The notes beneath the pieces were generated by a model. It was not told the DNA's origin. It did no database searches and saw nothing but the letters and a program-made list of their open reading frames with translations. Position numbers and translations under genes: made by a program. DNA of 63,178 nucleotides from Chloroflexi bacterium OLB13 (GTDB taxonomy: Bacteria > Chloroflexota > Anaerolineae > Aggregatilineales > Phototrophicaceae): positions 1 through 63,178 of the forward strand of contig JZRA01000028.1 in NCBI GenBank assembly GCA_001567485.1, written 5' to 3'. How positions within the stretch are numbered: the first letter of the stretch is position 1; every line of letters starts with the position of its first letter. Shown here piece after piece: positions 34,047 to 42,660 of the stretch.

Positions 34047-35552
34047 TCAACTTCCGTTCAAGTCTCCAGACAAAACGGCGTCCGTATCGATCTGCGCGCG
34101 CTGAAGCCGCCCGCTGAAATCGACATAGACGGACTTCCACTCGGTGAAGCTGTCCAATCCGGCCTGCCCTGCCTCGCGCATGCCGTTGCCGGTTCCACGC
34201 GTACCGCCGAACGGGAACTGGATCTCCGCGCCGGTCGTGCCGTGATTGATATACACGATGCCCGTCGTAAGGTCACGGATCGCCTGAAACGCCTTGTTGA
34301 CGTTCTCGGTGAAGATGCTGCTTGACAACCCGTAGGCCGAGTCGTTGTTGACCTGAACCGCTTCCTCCAATGATCCGACCTCGATCATCGAAAGCACCGG
34401 CCCAAAGATCTCCTCGCGCGCAATCCGCATCGCTGGCGTTACGCCGCCAAACAACGTCGGCTGGAAGAAATATCCCGGCCCGGCCTGTGTGTCACGCCCG
34501 CCGCCGATGAGCAGGTCGGCGCCATCTTGCCGAGCGACGTCCATATACGCCGATACCTTGTCCAGCGCCTTCTGGTTGACCAGTGGCCCGACTGTCACGC
34601 CTTCCTTCAAGCCGTCGCCGACGACCAGCGTTTTCGCCTTAGCGAGCAGCGCCTCGGTCAGCTTCGGCCGGATCCCCGACTGCACGATCAATCGGCTGCA
34701 TGCGGTACAGCGTTGGCCGGTCGTGCCGTATGCGCTCCATGTGATCGCATCAACGGCGAGGTCGAGGTTGGCGTCGTCCAGTACGATAATGGCGTTCTTG
34801 CCGCCCATCTCCAGCGTGACCTTCTTGCCGAGCGCCGCGGCCTTCGAGTACACAGCCAAGCCGGTCGTCGTCGAGCCGGTGAACGACAGGATGCGCACGT
34901 CGGGATGTTCGGTGAGCGCCGCGCCCGCATCGCCATAGCCGAGCACCAGATTAACGACTCCGGCCGGGAAGCCCGCGTCGATAAAGGCCTGCACGAACAT
35001 CGCAGACGACGCCGGCGTGTCCTCGCTCGGCTTCCACACCACGGTATTCCCCGCCACAAGCGCCGGCAGCATCTTCCAACTCGGCACAGCAACCGGGAAA
35101 TTCCACGGGGTGATCAGGCCGACGATGCCGACCGAGTCACGAAGCGCCATGCCGAACTTGTTGGGCATCTCGACCGGCGCGGTATAGCCCTTGAGCCGGC
35201 GTCCCTCACCGCCCATGTAATAGGCCATGTCGATGGCTTCCTGCACGTCGCCGCGAGTTTCAGCGACGGTCTTGCCCATCTCCTGCGTCATCAGCCGCGC
35301 GAGGTCGTCCTTGCGTTCCGTCAGGATCAACGCGAGCTTAAAAAGCAGTTCTCCACGCCGTGGAGCCGGTGTAAGCCGCCACGTCGAGTAGGCCGATTTC
35401 GCGGCGGCCACGGCATCAGCGACATCCTGTGCCCCGCTGCGGACGACGGGTGCAATCACTTCTAGGGTCGCCGGGTTCGACGTCTCGAACGTCTGACCGC
35501 TCCGGCCTTCAACCCAGCGGCCACCAATATAGTTCTTGACGAGATCTGTCAT
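34047..35552 (-). CDS. NAD(P)-dependent aldehyde dehydrogenase
   Basis: 501-residue ALDH-superfamily enzyme oxidising an aldehyde to an acid. Cofactor segment TPWNFPVAVPSWKMLPAL, catalytic Glu in TLEMGGKNAIIV, catalytic Cys in GTTGQRCTACSRL, and EEIFGPVLSMIEV. The ending FGGTRGTGNGMREAG followed by TEWKSVYVDFSGR resembles semialdehyde dehydrogenases of the aminoadipate/oxoglutarate-semialdehyde type, so lysine or sugar-acid catabolism is possible. Substrate not settled. It has its own promoter upstream; iscX-nuo starts 44 bases after its stop. Confidence 0.9.
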   Translation of the reverse strand: MTDLVKNYIGGRWVEGRSGQTFETSNPATLEVIAPVVRSGAQDVADAVAAAKSAYSTWRLTPAPRRGELLFKLALILTERKDDLARLMTQEMGKTVAETRGDVQEAIDMAYYMGGEGRRLKGYTAPVEMPNKFGMALRDSVGIVGLITPWNFPVAVPSWKMLPALVAGNTVVWKPSEDTPASSAMFVQAFIDAGFPAGVVNLVLGYGDAGAALTEHPDVRILSFTGSTTTGLAVYSKAAALGKKVTLEMGGKNAIIVLDDANLDLAVDAITWSAYGTTGQRCTACSRLIVQSGIRPKLTEALLAKAKTLVVGDGLKEGVTVGPLVNQKALDKVSAYMDVARQDGADLLIGGGRDTQAGPGYFFQPTLFGGVTPAMRIAREEIFGPVLSMIEVGSLEEAVQVNNDSAYGLSSSIFTENVNKAFQAIRDLTTGIVYINHGTTGAEIQFPFGGTRGTGNGMREAGQAGLDSFTEWKSVYVDFSGRLQRAQIDTDAVLSGDLNGS

Positions 35553-35602
35553 AACGTCGGTGTCCTTTGTTTATGATCGGGGGCAAACGGTAATTTAGCC
35601 CA

Positions 35603-35631
35603 AGTATAGCGGATTGTAGTGAATTTCACAA
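35603..35631 (-). promoter_or_regulatory. Promoter of the aldehyde dehydrogenase gene with an overlapping palindrome
   Basis: Minus-strand TTGTGA (35631-35626), 17-base spacer, TATACT (35608-35603). The spacer and -35 contain the perfect inverted repeat GTGAATTTCAC (35619-35629), a possible operator. Confidence 0.6.
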
Positions 35632-36582
35632 TTAGCCTTCAATTTGTGTTGAGAGGACATGCGCACCCCGGCCATGCACGGACGCCACCCGCGCGTCGCA
35701 GGTCAGCCCCGCTTCGTCGTACACCGCCATCAACGCCACCCGAACACGGTCTGCCACTGCACGGTCGTCGCAGATCGCGGCGAGTGTCGGCCCGGCTCCG
35801 CTGATGACCAGCCCGTAAGCACCGGCAGCCTTCGCCGCAGCGCGGCACGCATCAAGCCGCGGCATCAGATGCTTGCGCGCCGGCTCAACCACGATGTCCG
35901 CCTCCATCGCCGCCGCAAGGGGACGGATTGCGCCGGTGTGCAGCGCATCGACCACCCGCGCGGCGTAAGCCGTCTGATGCACCATCGTCTTGAGAGATAC
36001 GGTCTGTGGAAGTACTGCACGAGCCTCCGCCGTAGGCACCGCAACGCCCGGCGTGACGATAGCGAATACGAGTCGTTCCGGCACAGGCAGCGCGAAAAGC
36101 GAGTCCGGCGTAACCCCGGTGATCAGCAGGATGCCGCCCAACAGCGACGGGCCGACGTTGTCGGCGTGGTATCCGCTGACAGCCGCCTCACCCTCAAGGC
36201 AGGCCGCTAACAGCTCGCTTCGTTGGAACGGACTGCCGAGCAGCGCATTCACGGCGACGGCTCCGGCGACGGCGCTGGCCGCGCTGCTGCCGAGGCCGCT
36301 TGCCAGCGGAAGGCCTTTGGTGATCCGCAGTGACACTCCGCGATCAACATCGGCCATCCGCAGAACCGCCAGCGCGGCGATGCCCGCGGTATTCTTAGTG
36401 GGATCAAGGGGAAGGCGGCCGTCGTCGCCGGTTATCGACGCGATCGTGACGCCGGGCGTGTCCGACCATTCGGCGCATACGGTGTCACCGCCCGAGTCAA
36501 GCGCCAGCCCAAGGATGTCGAACCCAACTCCGAGGTTCGCCATGCTGGCTGGGGCGTAGGCCTCTGCCCTAGAAATCAACAT
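35632..36582 (-). CDS. thrB: Homoserine kinase
   Basis: GHMP-family kinase phosphorylating homoserine on the way to threonine. 316 residues. Signatures: the N-terminal APASMANLGVGFDILGLAL, the ATP-binding loop GLPLASGLGSSAASAVAGAVA, and the C-terminal GLVISGAGPTLAAIC. I start at ATG 36582; the open frame continues upstream across the divergent thrC start, but only this start fits the family. Divergent from threonine synthase. Confidence 0.94.
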   Translation of the reverse strand: MLISRAEAYAPASMANLGVGFDILGLALDSGGDTVCAEWSDTPGVTIASITGDDGRLPLDPTKNTAGIAALAVLRMADVDRGVSLRITKGLPLASGLGSSAASAVAGAVAVNALLGSPFQRSELLAACLEGEAAVSGYHADNVGPSLLGGILLITGVTPDSLFALPVPERLVFAIVTPGVAVPTAEARAVLPQTVSLKTMVHQTAYAARVVDALHTGAIRPLAAAMEADIVVEPARKHLMPRLDACRAAAKAAGAYGLVISGAGPTLAAICDDRAVADRVRVALMAVYDEAGLTCDARVASVHGRGAHVLSTQIEG

Positions 36583-36634
36583 GAACGGTGCTATCCTTGG
36601 CGCCGGATCGGTCGAGACGCACGAGAGGTTGAAC

Positions 36635-37948
36635 TTGGCGAGCATCTTACAGTGCATGGATTGTGAGCGACAATACCCAATCGACGCGGTCATGTACGTG
36701 TGCGACTCGTGCGGGGGATTGCTCGACGTCCACCATGACCTCGACGCGCTCAAGCCGACCGTGACACGCGCGCTTTTCGAAAGCCGTCTCGGCGCGTTGG
36801 ACGCCCCGTACAACTCCGGCGTATGGCGCTATAAGGAGCTGATCTATCCGGACATCAGCGACGACATGATCGTCAGCCGGCCCGAAGGCAACACGAATCT
36901 CTACCGTCAGGCCAGCCTCGCGGCGTGGTGCGGCGTTGACACGCTGTACCTCAAGCACGAAGGCGAGAATCCGACCGGATCGTTCAAAGATCGCGGCATG
37001 ACCGGCGGATTGACGCAAGCGCGCCGTCTGGGCATGCAGCGTGTCGCCTGCGCCAGCACCGGCAACACGTCAGCCTCGCTGGCGGCCTACGCGGCATTCG
37101 CTGGCTTGGAAGGGATCGTGTTCTTCCAGAACAAACAGGTTGCTGTCGGCAAGCTCGCCCAAGCCGTCGCTTACGGCGCGACTGGTGTTCGCATCGACGC
37201 CGATTTTGACAAGAACCTTGAACTGGTGCGCACCGTCTCGGAGGCGCTCGGCATCTACGTGCTGAACTCTGTCAATCCGTTCCGCCTCGAAGGTCAGAAG
37301 TCGATCATGTTCGAGGTGCTGCAGCAGCTTAAGTGGAATGTGCCGGATTGGATCGTCGTGCCCGGTGGGAACCTCGGTAACTCGTCAGCGTTCGGCAAAG
37401 GCTTGTGGGAACTGCACCACCTCGGGCTGATCGACCGTCTGCCGCGCGTCGCTATCATTCAGGCGGAGGGCGCGTCACCGCTGTACGAGGCGTACCAGCG
37501 CGGTTTCGACCGCCTCGTTCCGCAGAAGGCCGACACCATCGCCACCGCCATCAAGATCGGCAATCCGGTCAACTACGCGAAAGCCGTGCGCACGATCCAT
37601 TGGACAAACGGCGTGGTCGAGTCGGTCACGGATCAAGAGATCATGGACGCCAAGGCGTTGATCGACGCGTCCGGCATCGGCTGCGAACCGGCATCGGCTT
37701 GTTCGCTGGCGGGAACGAGCAAGCTGGTCGAGGCGGGGATCATCCAGCGCGGTGACAGCGTTGTCGGGATTCTCACCGGCCACGTCCTGAAGGATCCGGA
37801 AGCGATCATCAACTATCACAGCGATCAGCTTCCGCACATCCGACCGGCCTACCCGACCCGCCTATACGAAAGCGGGCCGTCTGTCGAGGAACTCTCGCGC
37901 ATCTTGCTGCGCGAGCCAGCCAACCCCCTCAAGTCCGTGCGCGGGTAG
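36635..37948 (+). CDS. thrC: Threonine synthase
   Basis: PLP enzyme converting O-phosphohomoserine to threonine. An N-terminal zinc ribbon (LQCMDC and VCDSCGG) precedes the PLP domain, where the Schiff-base Lys sits in NPTGSFKDRGM and the substrate-binding region reads ASTGNTSASLAAYAA; phosphate loop VVPGGNLGNSSAFGKG. TTG 36635 has AGAGG six bases upstream and gives 437 residues. An ATG at 36581 in the same frame would overlap the thrB start codon on the other strand. Confidence 0.93.
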   Translation: MASILQCMDCERQYPIDAVMYVCDSCGGLLDVHHDLDALKPTVTRALFESRLGALDAPYNSGVWRYKELIYPDISDDMIVSRPEGNTNLYRQASLAAWCGVDTLYLKHEGENPTGSFKDRGMTGGLTQARRLGMQRVACASTGNTSASLAAYAAFAGLEGIVFFQNKQVAVGKLAQAVAYGATGVRIDADFDKNLELVRTVSEALGIYVLNSVNPFRLEGQKSIMFEVLQQLKWNVPDWIVVPGGNLGNSSAFGKGLWELHHLGLIDRLPRVAIIQAEGASPLYEAYQRGFDRLVPQKADTIATAIKIGNPVNYAKAVRTIHWTNGVVESVTDQEIMDAKALIDASGIGCEPASACSLAGTSKLVEAGIIQRGDSVVGILTGHVLKDPEAIINYHSDQLPHIRPAYPTRLYESGPSVEELSRILLREPANPLKSVRG

Positions 37949-37954
37949 CCTTGC

Positions 37955-39196
37955 CTAGACGAAAGCCAGCGCCTGTTCGAGATCGGCAAGGAGGTCGCTG
38001 GCGTCTTCTATGCCAACAGCAAACCGCACCAGATTGTCCTTGATGCCCAGCGCGAGCCGTTCTTCGGTCGTCTTTTCGTAGAAGCTCATCAGCGCAGGCT
38101 GCTCGATGAGGCTTTCCACGCCGCCGAGGCTGGGCGCAATGATCGGGACGCGCAGCGCGTCGATAAAGCGCGATGCCGACTTAAGATCGCCGGCCACCTC
38201 GAAGCTGACCACACCGCCAAAGCCGGACATCTGCTCAACGGCGATCCGATGATCCGGGTGCGACTGCAAGCCGGGATACCACACCCGTTCGATGCGCGGA
38301 TGTCGTTCCAGATAGCGCGCCACAGTCAGCGCCGTCTCGTTCTGCTGGCGCACGCGGATTCCGAGCGTCTTGATTCCGCGTTCCAGCAGATATGCATTGT
38401 GTGGATCAACCACCCCGCCGAGCACGCCGCGGCTGTCACGCAGCGCCTTGATGCGGTCGGCGCGTCCGCTGACGACCCCGGCAAGGATGTCATTGTGGCC
38501 GCTGAGGTACTTGGTCGCGCTGTGCACCACGAAGTCGATGCCCCACTCGATCGGCCGTTGATTGACCGGCGTGGCGAACGTGCTGTCGATCAACGTCATC
38601 ACGCGGCGGCGCTTGCCGATCTCCGCGATCGCTTCCATATCGGCCACGCGCAGGTACGGATTCGTCGGCGACTCGCTGATAATGAACCGTGTGCGGCGCG
38701 GGATCACGGCGGCGTCGAGCGCGTCGTAGTCGCCGCAGTCCACCACCGTCGTTTCGATACCGAGCCGCGCAAGAAACGTATTGCAGAACTGGCGCGTCCG
38801 GCGGTAACAGTCGCCCGTCATCACGATATGCGATCCGGTCGGCAGCACGGTCAGCAGCAGCGACGTCATGGCCGACATGCCGGACGCGAACAGCACCGAG
38901 TCCTCCGCGGCGTCGAGCGCGGCGATACGCTGTTCGACCGCGTGCACCGTCGGGTTGCCATACCGGCCGTATTCCTCGCGGGCTTCGCCATTCCCCCAGA
39001 CTTTGCTCTCCATAAAGTCGATCAAGTCTTGGGTATCGCGGAAGGTATAGGTCGCGGTCTGGATCACCGGTGAATTGAGGCTGTGATGCGCCTTCTGTCG
39101 CGCCGCGCCCGCATGAACTGCGCGCGTGCTTGCGCCGGTTGGCAATTCCTCGTTCGTGTTGTCGTCGGTCAGTTGTTCCAAGCTCACATCCACCAT
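37955..39196 (-). CDS. metB: Trans-sulfuration PLP enzyme, cystathionine gamma-synthase type
   Basis: Cys/Met metabolism PLP enzyme, 413 residues. YGRYGNPTVHAVEQRIAAL, FASGMSAMTSLLLTVL, and the Schiff-base Lys in HSATKYLSGHNDILAG; C-terminal SLGGVESLIEQPALM. It could be cystathionine gamma-synthase, gamma-lyase or O-acylhomoserine sulfhydrylase. The SAM-I riboswitch in its leader and the neighbouring homoserine genes favour methionine synthesis. Its stop lies a few bases from that of thrC (convergent). Confidence 0.88.
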   Translation of the reverse strand: MVDVSLEQLTDDNTNEELPTGASTRAVHAGAARQKAHHSLNSPVIQTATYTFRDTQDLIDFMESKVWGNGEAREEYGRYGNPTVHAVEQRIAALDAAEDSVLFASGMSAMTSLLLTVLPTGSHIVMTGDCYRRTRQFCNTFLARLGIETTVVDCGDYDALDAAVIPRRTRFIISESPTNPYLRVADMEAIAEIGKRRRVMTLIDSTFATPVNQRPIEWGIDFVVHSATKYLSGHNDILAGVVSGRADRIKALRDSRGVLGGVVDPHNAYLLERGIKTLGIRVRQQNETALTVARYLERHPRIERVWYPGLQSHPDHRIAVEQMSGFGGVVSFEVAGDLKSASRFIDALRVPIIAPSLGGVESLIEQPALMSFYEKTTEERLALGIKDNLVRFAVGIEDASDLLADLEQALAFV

Positions 39197-39221
39197 CGCC
39201 TACCTGCTCTCAGACTCTCTG

Positions 39222-39261
39222 AATCAAAACGCCGGAACCTCATCAATGAAGGCTCCGGCGT
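39222..39261 (-). terminator. Second terminator-like hairpin in the metB leader
   Basis: Stem ACGCCGGA (39229-39236) and TCCGGCGT (39254-39261), extended by CCT/AGG past one mismatch. On the minus strand it is followed by TTTTGATT. It sits between the riboswitch terminator and metB, 26 bases before the start codon. Confidence 0.65.
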
Positions 39262-39283
39262 AGATCTCAGATGCTTCTGAAAT

Positions 39284-39317
39284 AAAAAGACCCCGCTCAG
39301 AAGGATATGAACGAGGC
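39284..39317 (-). terminator. Riboswitch expression-platform terminator
   Basis: On the minus strand GCCTCGTTC pairs with GAGCGGGGT (8 or more pairs including G-U) and is followed directly by TTTTT. It lies about 30 bases after the SAM-I aptamer. An alternative 7-bp pairing CTTCTGA (39303-39297) with TCAGAAG (39280-39274) would compete with its 3' arm. Confidence 0.75.
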
Positions 39318-39347
39318 TGGTTGGCGTGGGACGCTGCGCAACACAAG

Positions 39348-39455
39348 CTTATCTGTCAGAGCCGAAGCTCCGCCGGAGTTGGCACCTTCCCGTGTTCTGA
39401 GGCACGGGGGTTGCCGCGGTTTCACAGGGCCGATCCCTCCACCGCTCTGGATAAG
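39348..39455 (-). ncRNA. SAM-I (S-box) riboswitch aptamer controlling metB
   Basis: On the minus strand the S-box consensus is nearly complete: P1 CTTATC (39455-39450) pairs with GATAAG (39353-39348); AGAGCGGTGGAGGGA, GGCCC, GTGAAACCGCGGCAACC, and AGGTGCCAACTCC follow in order. SAM binding would stabilise P1 and let the downstream terminator form, shutting off metB. The 368-base gap between metB and the divergent oxidoreductase is filled by this leader, with no other gene seen. Confidence 0.96.
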
Positions 39456-39564
39456 GTACAGAGTTATGTGCTACTCTGTGGCGTTGTTAACCTGCATGCA
39501 AACACTGTACCCCAATCTTGGCGCGGATGCAAGAGAACCGCGCAGGCCAAACCATCAAACGCCT

Positions 39565-40725
39565 ATGACTCTTTCTTGGCTTATCGTCGGTGCAGGCATC
39601 CACGGCATGCACGCCGCCCTGCAGTTCGTCACGCATGGCCGTGTCCCGCACGCCGGGATACGGATCCTTGACCCACACGAGGCCCCGCTGGACAACTGGA
39701 CATCCACGACTCGCGCAGTGGGCATGTCTTATCTGCGCTCGCCCTCTGTCCACCACCTGCATTGGGATCAGGGATCGCTCAATCTGTTCGCTCGCATCCA
39801 ACACCGCGACAACGCCGCGGAATACATCCCACCGTATTCTCGTCCGTCGCTGTCGCTGTTCAATGCGCATGCGTCGCACGTCATCGCCAAGCACCGGCTT
39901 GACTTCCTGCTGGAGCGCGCGACGGTTCGCAGCCTGCGCAGCGCCGGCGCAGAGTGGATTGCGGAAACAGATCAGGGCGCCGTTCGTGCGCATAACGTGG
40001 TGCTCGCGTTGGGACGTTCCGGACAGCCGGAATGGCCGCAATGGGCGCAGCCATATCGCGGAACCCGCCGTATCGTTCACGCGTTTGATTGCAGTTACGC
40101 CCCACCCGCATCGGGCGAGACGGCCGTTGTCATCGGCGGCGGGCTGACCGCCGTGCAGATCGCGACGTACTTCGCGCGCGACGGATCTGGCCGCACCGTC
40201 CTTATCCACCGTCATCCGTTTCGCGTGCACGACTTCGATGCCGACGTCGGCTGGATGAACCCGATCCATCTGCGCGGGTTCGCTCAAGTGCCGTCTTGGA
40301 GCGAACGGCGGCGGATCATCGGCGAGGCGCGCCATCGCGGCTCGATCACGACGGATATGGCCGTGCACCTGCGCGATCTTCAGGCAGAGGGTCGTTTGGA
40401 TGTGATTCAGTCGGAGGTGCTGTCGGTGCTGGATCGGGACGCCAAGCTCGCGTTGTTAACCGACGCTGGAACCGTCGTGACCGACCATGTCGTATTGGCA
40501 ACTGGATTCGAGCGACGCCGGCCCGGGGGACAGCTGGTCGACTCCCTGATCTACGATCACGGACTCCCGGTCGCTGACGACGGCTACCCGATTCCATCCC
40601 CTGCCCTGCGCTGGGCGCCGGGGCTGTACGTCATGGGCGCGCTCGCTGAGCTTCAGGTCGGCCCCGCGGCCAACAACATCATCGGCGCCCGCCTCGCCGC
40701 CCAGCGCATTCTATCCGGCCTATAG
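39565..40725 (+). CDS. FAD/NAD(P)-binding oxidoreductase
   Basis: 386 residues with an N-terminal FAD dinucleotide fold LIVGAGIHGMHAALQF, a second NADPH-type fold AVVIGGGLTAVQIATYF near 185, and a C-terminal VLATGFERRRPGG motif as in flavin monooxygenases and ornithine/lysine hydroxylase-like proteins. The substrate is unknown; no siderophore genes lie nearby. I start at ATG 39565, because the longer open frame would begin inside the opposite-strand riboswitch. Confidence 0.8.
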   Translation: MTLSWLIVGAGIHGMHAALQFVTHGRVPHAGIRILDPHEAPLDNWTSTTRAVGMSYLRSPSVHHLHWDQGSLNLFARIQHRDNAAEYIPPYSRPSLSLFNAHASHVIAKHRLDFLLERATVRSLRSAGAEWIAETDQGAVRAHNVVLALGRSGQPEWPQWAQPYRGTRRIVHAFDCSYAPPASGETAVVIGGGLTAVQIATYFARDGSGRTVLIHRHPFRVHDFDADVGWMNPIHLRGFAQVPSWSERRRIIGEARHRGSITTDMAVHLRDLQAEGRLDVIQSEVLSVLDRDAKLALLTDAGTVVTDHVVLATGFERRRPGGQLVDSLIYDHGLPVADDGYPIPSPALRWAPGLYVMGALAELQVGPAANNIIGARLAAQRILSGL

Positions 40726-40759
40726 ACGATTCAGCGCCCAACCACCAGCGCCCTGCGTC

Positions 40760-41380
40760 CTACGTCCCGAACTGACGGTCGCCGGCATCCCCCAGCCCCG
40801 GAACGATGAAGCCGCGCTCGTTCAGGTGCGAGTCGACCGCGCCAACGTGGATCTTCACGTCAGGGTGCGCGCTGTTGAGCGTCTCCACTCCTTCCGGCGC
40901 GGCGATCAGCCCCATGTACTTGATCCGCGTGATGCCCGCGTTCTTCAACAGCGTGACCGCCGCAACCGCCGTGCCACCGGTGGCGAGCATCGGGTCGAGG
41001 ACGATACAGAAATTCATGCGCGACTGGCTCGGCAGGCGGTTGTAGTACGTGATCGGCTGAAGCGTCTCCTCGTCACGCCGCATGCCGATGTGCCAGACCT
41101 GCACGCTGGGCAGCATCGCCATCACGCCCTCGAGCATTCCGAGGCCGGCGCGCAGGATGGGGACGACGCCGACATCCTCGCACTTATACCCATCGGTCGT
41201 CGCCAGCGGGGTCTGCACCGAGCGCACCACCCCCGGTAAGTCCTGCGTCGCCTCGTAACACAGCAGCATCGACAGCTCGCGCACGAGGTCGCGGAAATCA
41301 CGCGGGGGCGTGCCCACGTCGCGCAAGGCGGTCAGCTTGTGCTTGACGAGGGGGTGCTGCGAGACAAACACATTGTCCAT
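40760..41380 (-). CDS. upp: Uracil phosphoribosyltransferase
   Basis: Salvages uracil to UMP with PRPP. 206 residues. PRPP-binding motif CIVLDPMLATGGTAVAAV, uracil-binding tail MGLIAAPEGVETLNSAHP and GLGDAGDRQFGT at the C-terminus, SVQVWHIGMRRDEETLQP in the middle. Convergent with the upstream oxidoreductase and divergent from ruvB. Confidence 0.96.
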   Translation of the reverse strand: MDNVFVSQHPLVKHKLTALRDVGTPPRDFRDLVRELSMLLCYEATQDLPGVVRSVQTPLATTDGYKCEDVGVVPILRAGLGMLEGVMAMLPSVQVWHIGMRRDEETLQPITYYNRLPSQSRMNFCIVLDPMLATGGTAVAAVTLLKNAGITRIKYMGLIAAPEGVETLNSAHPDVKIHVGAVDSHLNERGFIVPGLGDAGDRQFGT

Positions 41381-41516
41381 GGGTGATATCCCTGTTCAAT
41401 CGACTCATACGGATTAGTATGCGCCATCCGCCGGAGTCGATGCAATGTCAGGCTCCGACCCTGCCGGCGGCTGTGATATACTCGCCCCGGATTGGAATGG
41501 ATGTTCGGATTGCCTC

Positions 41517-42551
41517 ATGTCTGAAGAGCGGTTGGTGAGCGGCGGCCTGAAGCGCGATGAACGCGAAAACGCCGCGCTCCGCCCCAAGTACTTGCGCGAG
41601 ATGGTCGGCCAAGACCGCGTGCGGGAGAACCTGTCGATCATCATCGAGGCGGCGCGCATGCGTAAAGAGCCGCTCGACCACACCCTGTTCTACGGCCCGC
41701 CCGGCCTCGGCAAGACGTCGCTGGCGCATGTCATGGCGAACGAGATGGCGACCAATATCCGCATTACGTCCGGCCCGAGCATCGAGCGCGCCGGCGATCT
41801 CGCCGCGATCCTCACCAATCTGAAAGCCGGTGACATCCTATTCATCGACGAGGTGCACCGGCTGGGCCGCGCAGTCGAAGAGATTCTGTATCCGGCGATG
41901 GAAGACTTCGCGCTCGACATCGTCATCGGCAAAGGCCCGGCGGCCAAGAACGTGCGCCTGCGTTTGCCACGCTTCACGGTCATCGGCGCTACGACCCAAC
42001 TAGCGCTCTTGGCGGCCCCACTGCGCGACCGCTTCGGCGCGCGGTTCCGCCTCGACTACTACGACCTGCCCGCGCTGGAACACATCATCCGGCGGGCCGC
42101 CGAAATGCTGCACGTCGACGTGAAGCCGCCCGGCCTCAGCGAGATTGCGCGCCGTTCACGCGGGACGCCGCGTATCGCCCTGCGACTGCTGCGCCGCGTG
42201 CGCGATTACGCCCAAACCCGCGCCGAAGGCATCATCACCGGCCCGGTCGCTGGCGAAGCGCTCGAACTACTTGAGATCGACCACCTCGGCTTGGACGACA
42301 TCGACCGGCGCATGATGCGCGCGATCATCGAAAAGTTCGGGGGCGGGCCGGTCGGCCTCAACACAGTCGCCGCCGCGATCAGCGAGGATCAGTCGACCAT
42401 CGAGAACGTGTATGAGCCGTTCTTGATTCAACTCGGCTTCATCGCACGCACTCCACGCGGGCGCGTCGCCATGCCCGCCGCCTACGAACACCTCGGCATA
42501 CCCGTTCCGCCGACCACTCCCGCACCGCCCGATCAGCCCAGCTTGCTCTAG
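41517..42551 (+). CDS. ruvB: Holliday junction DNA helicase RuvB
   Basis: AAA+ motor for branch migration with RuvA. 344 residues. [19 protein letters not shown], Walker [15 protein letters not shown], Walker [18 protein letters not shown], the sensor [17 protein letters not shown], and the C-terminal winged helix [23 protein letters not shown] 41517 starts SEERLVSGG; the frame is open upstream but lacks family support. ruvA and ruvC are not adjacent. Confidence 0.97.
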   Translation: MSEERLVSGGLKRDERENAALRPKYLREMVGQDRVRENLSIIIEAARMRKEPLDHTLFYGPPGLGKTSLAHVMANEMATNIRITSGPSIERAGDLAAILTNLKAGDILFIDEVHRLGRAVEEILYPAMEDFALDIVIGKGPAAKNVRLRLPRFTVIGATTQLALLAAPLRDRFGARFRLDYYDLPALEHIIRRAAEMLHVDVKPPGLSEIARRSRGTPRIALRLLRRVRDYAQTRAEGIITGPVAGEALELLEIDHLGLDDIDRRMMRAIIEKFGGGPVGLNTVAAAISEDQSTIENVYEPFLIQLGFIARTPRGRVAMPAAYEHLGIPVPPTTPAPPDQPSLL

Positions 42552-42660
42552 GCGAAGTGGTGTGTATCCCGTAACGGAGAACTGCCGAGTCCGTCGTTTT
42601 CTCTGTCCTGCACATCCGAGGCGAAATACGCCGATCTGAGTAACGTTGGCACTGTGACCC

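Noticed and set aside
34527..35465. 312-codon frame opposite the aldehyde dehydrogenase gene
   Set aside because: Arg/His-rich antisense shadow without a family match.
39307..39564. N-terminal extension of the FAD oxidoreductase
   Set aside because: This stretch is the opposite strand of the SAM-I riboswitch, and the dinucleotide fold begins a few residues after ATG 39565.
42575..42605. Possible terminator after ruvB (ACGGA/TCCGT with TTTT)
   Set aside because: Stem of only five pairs with an 11-base loop; too weak to annotate.
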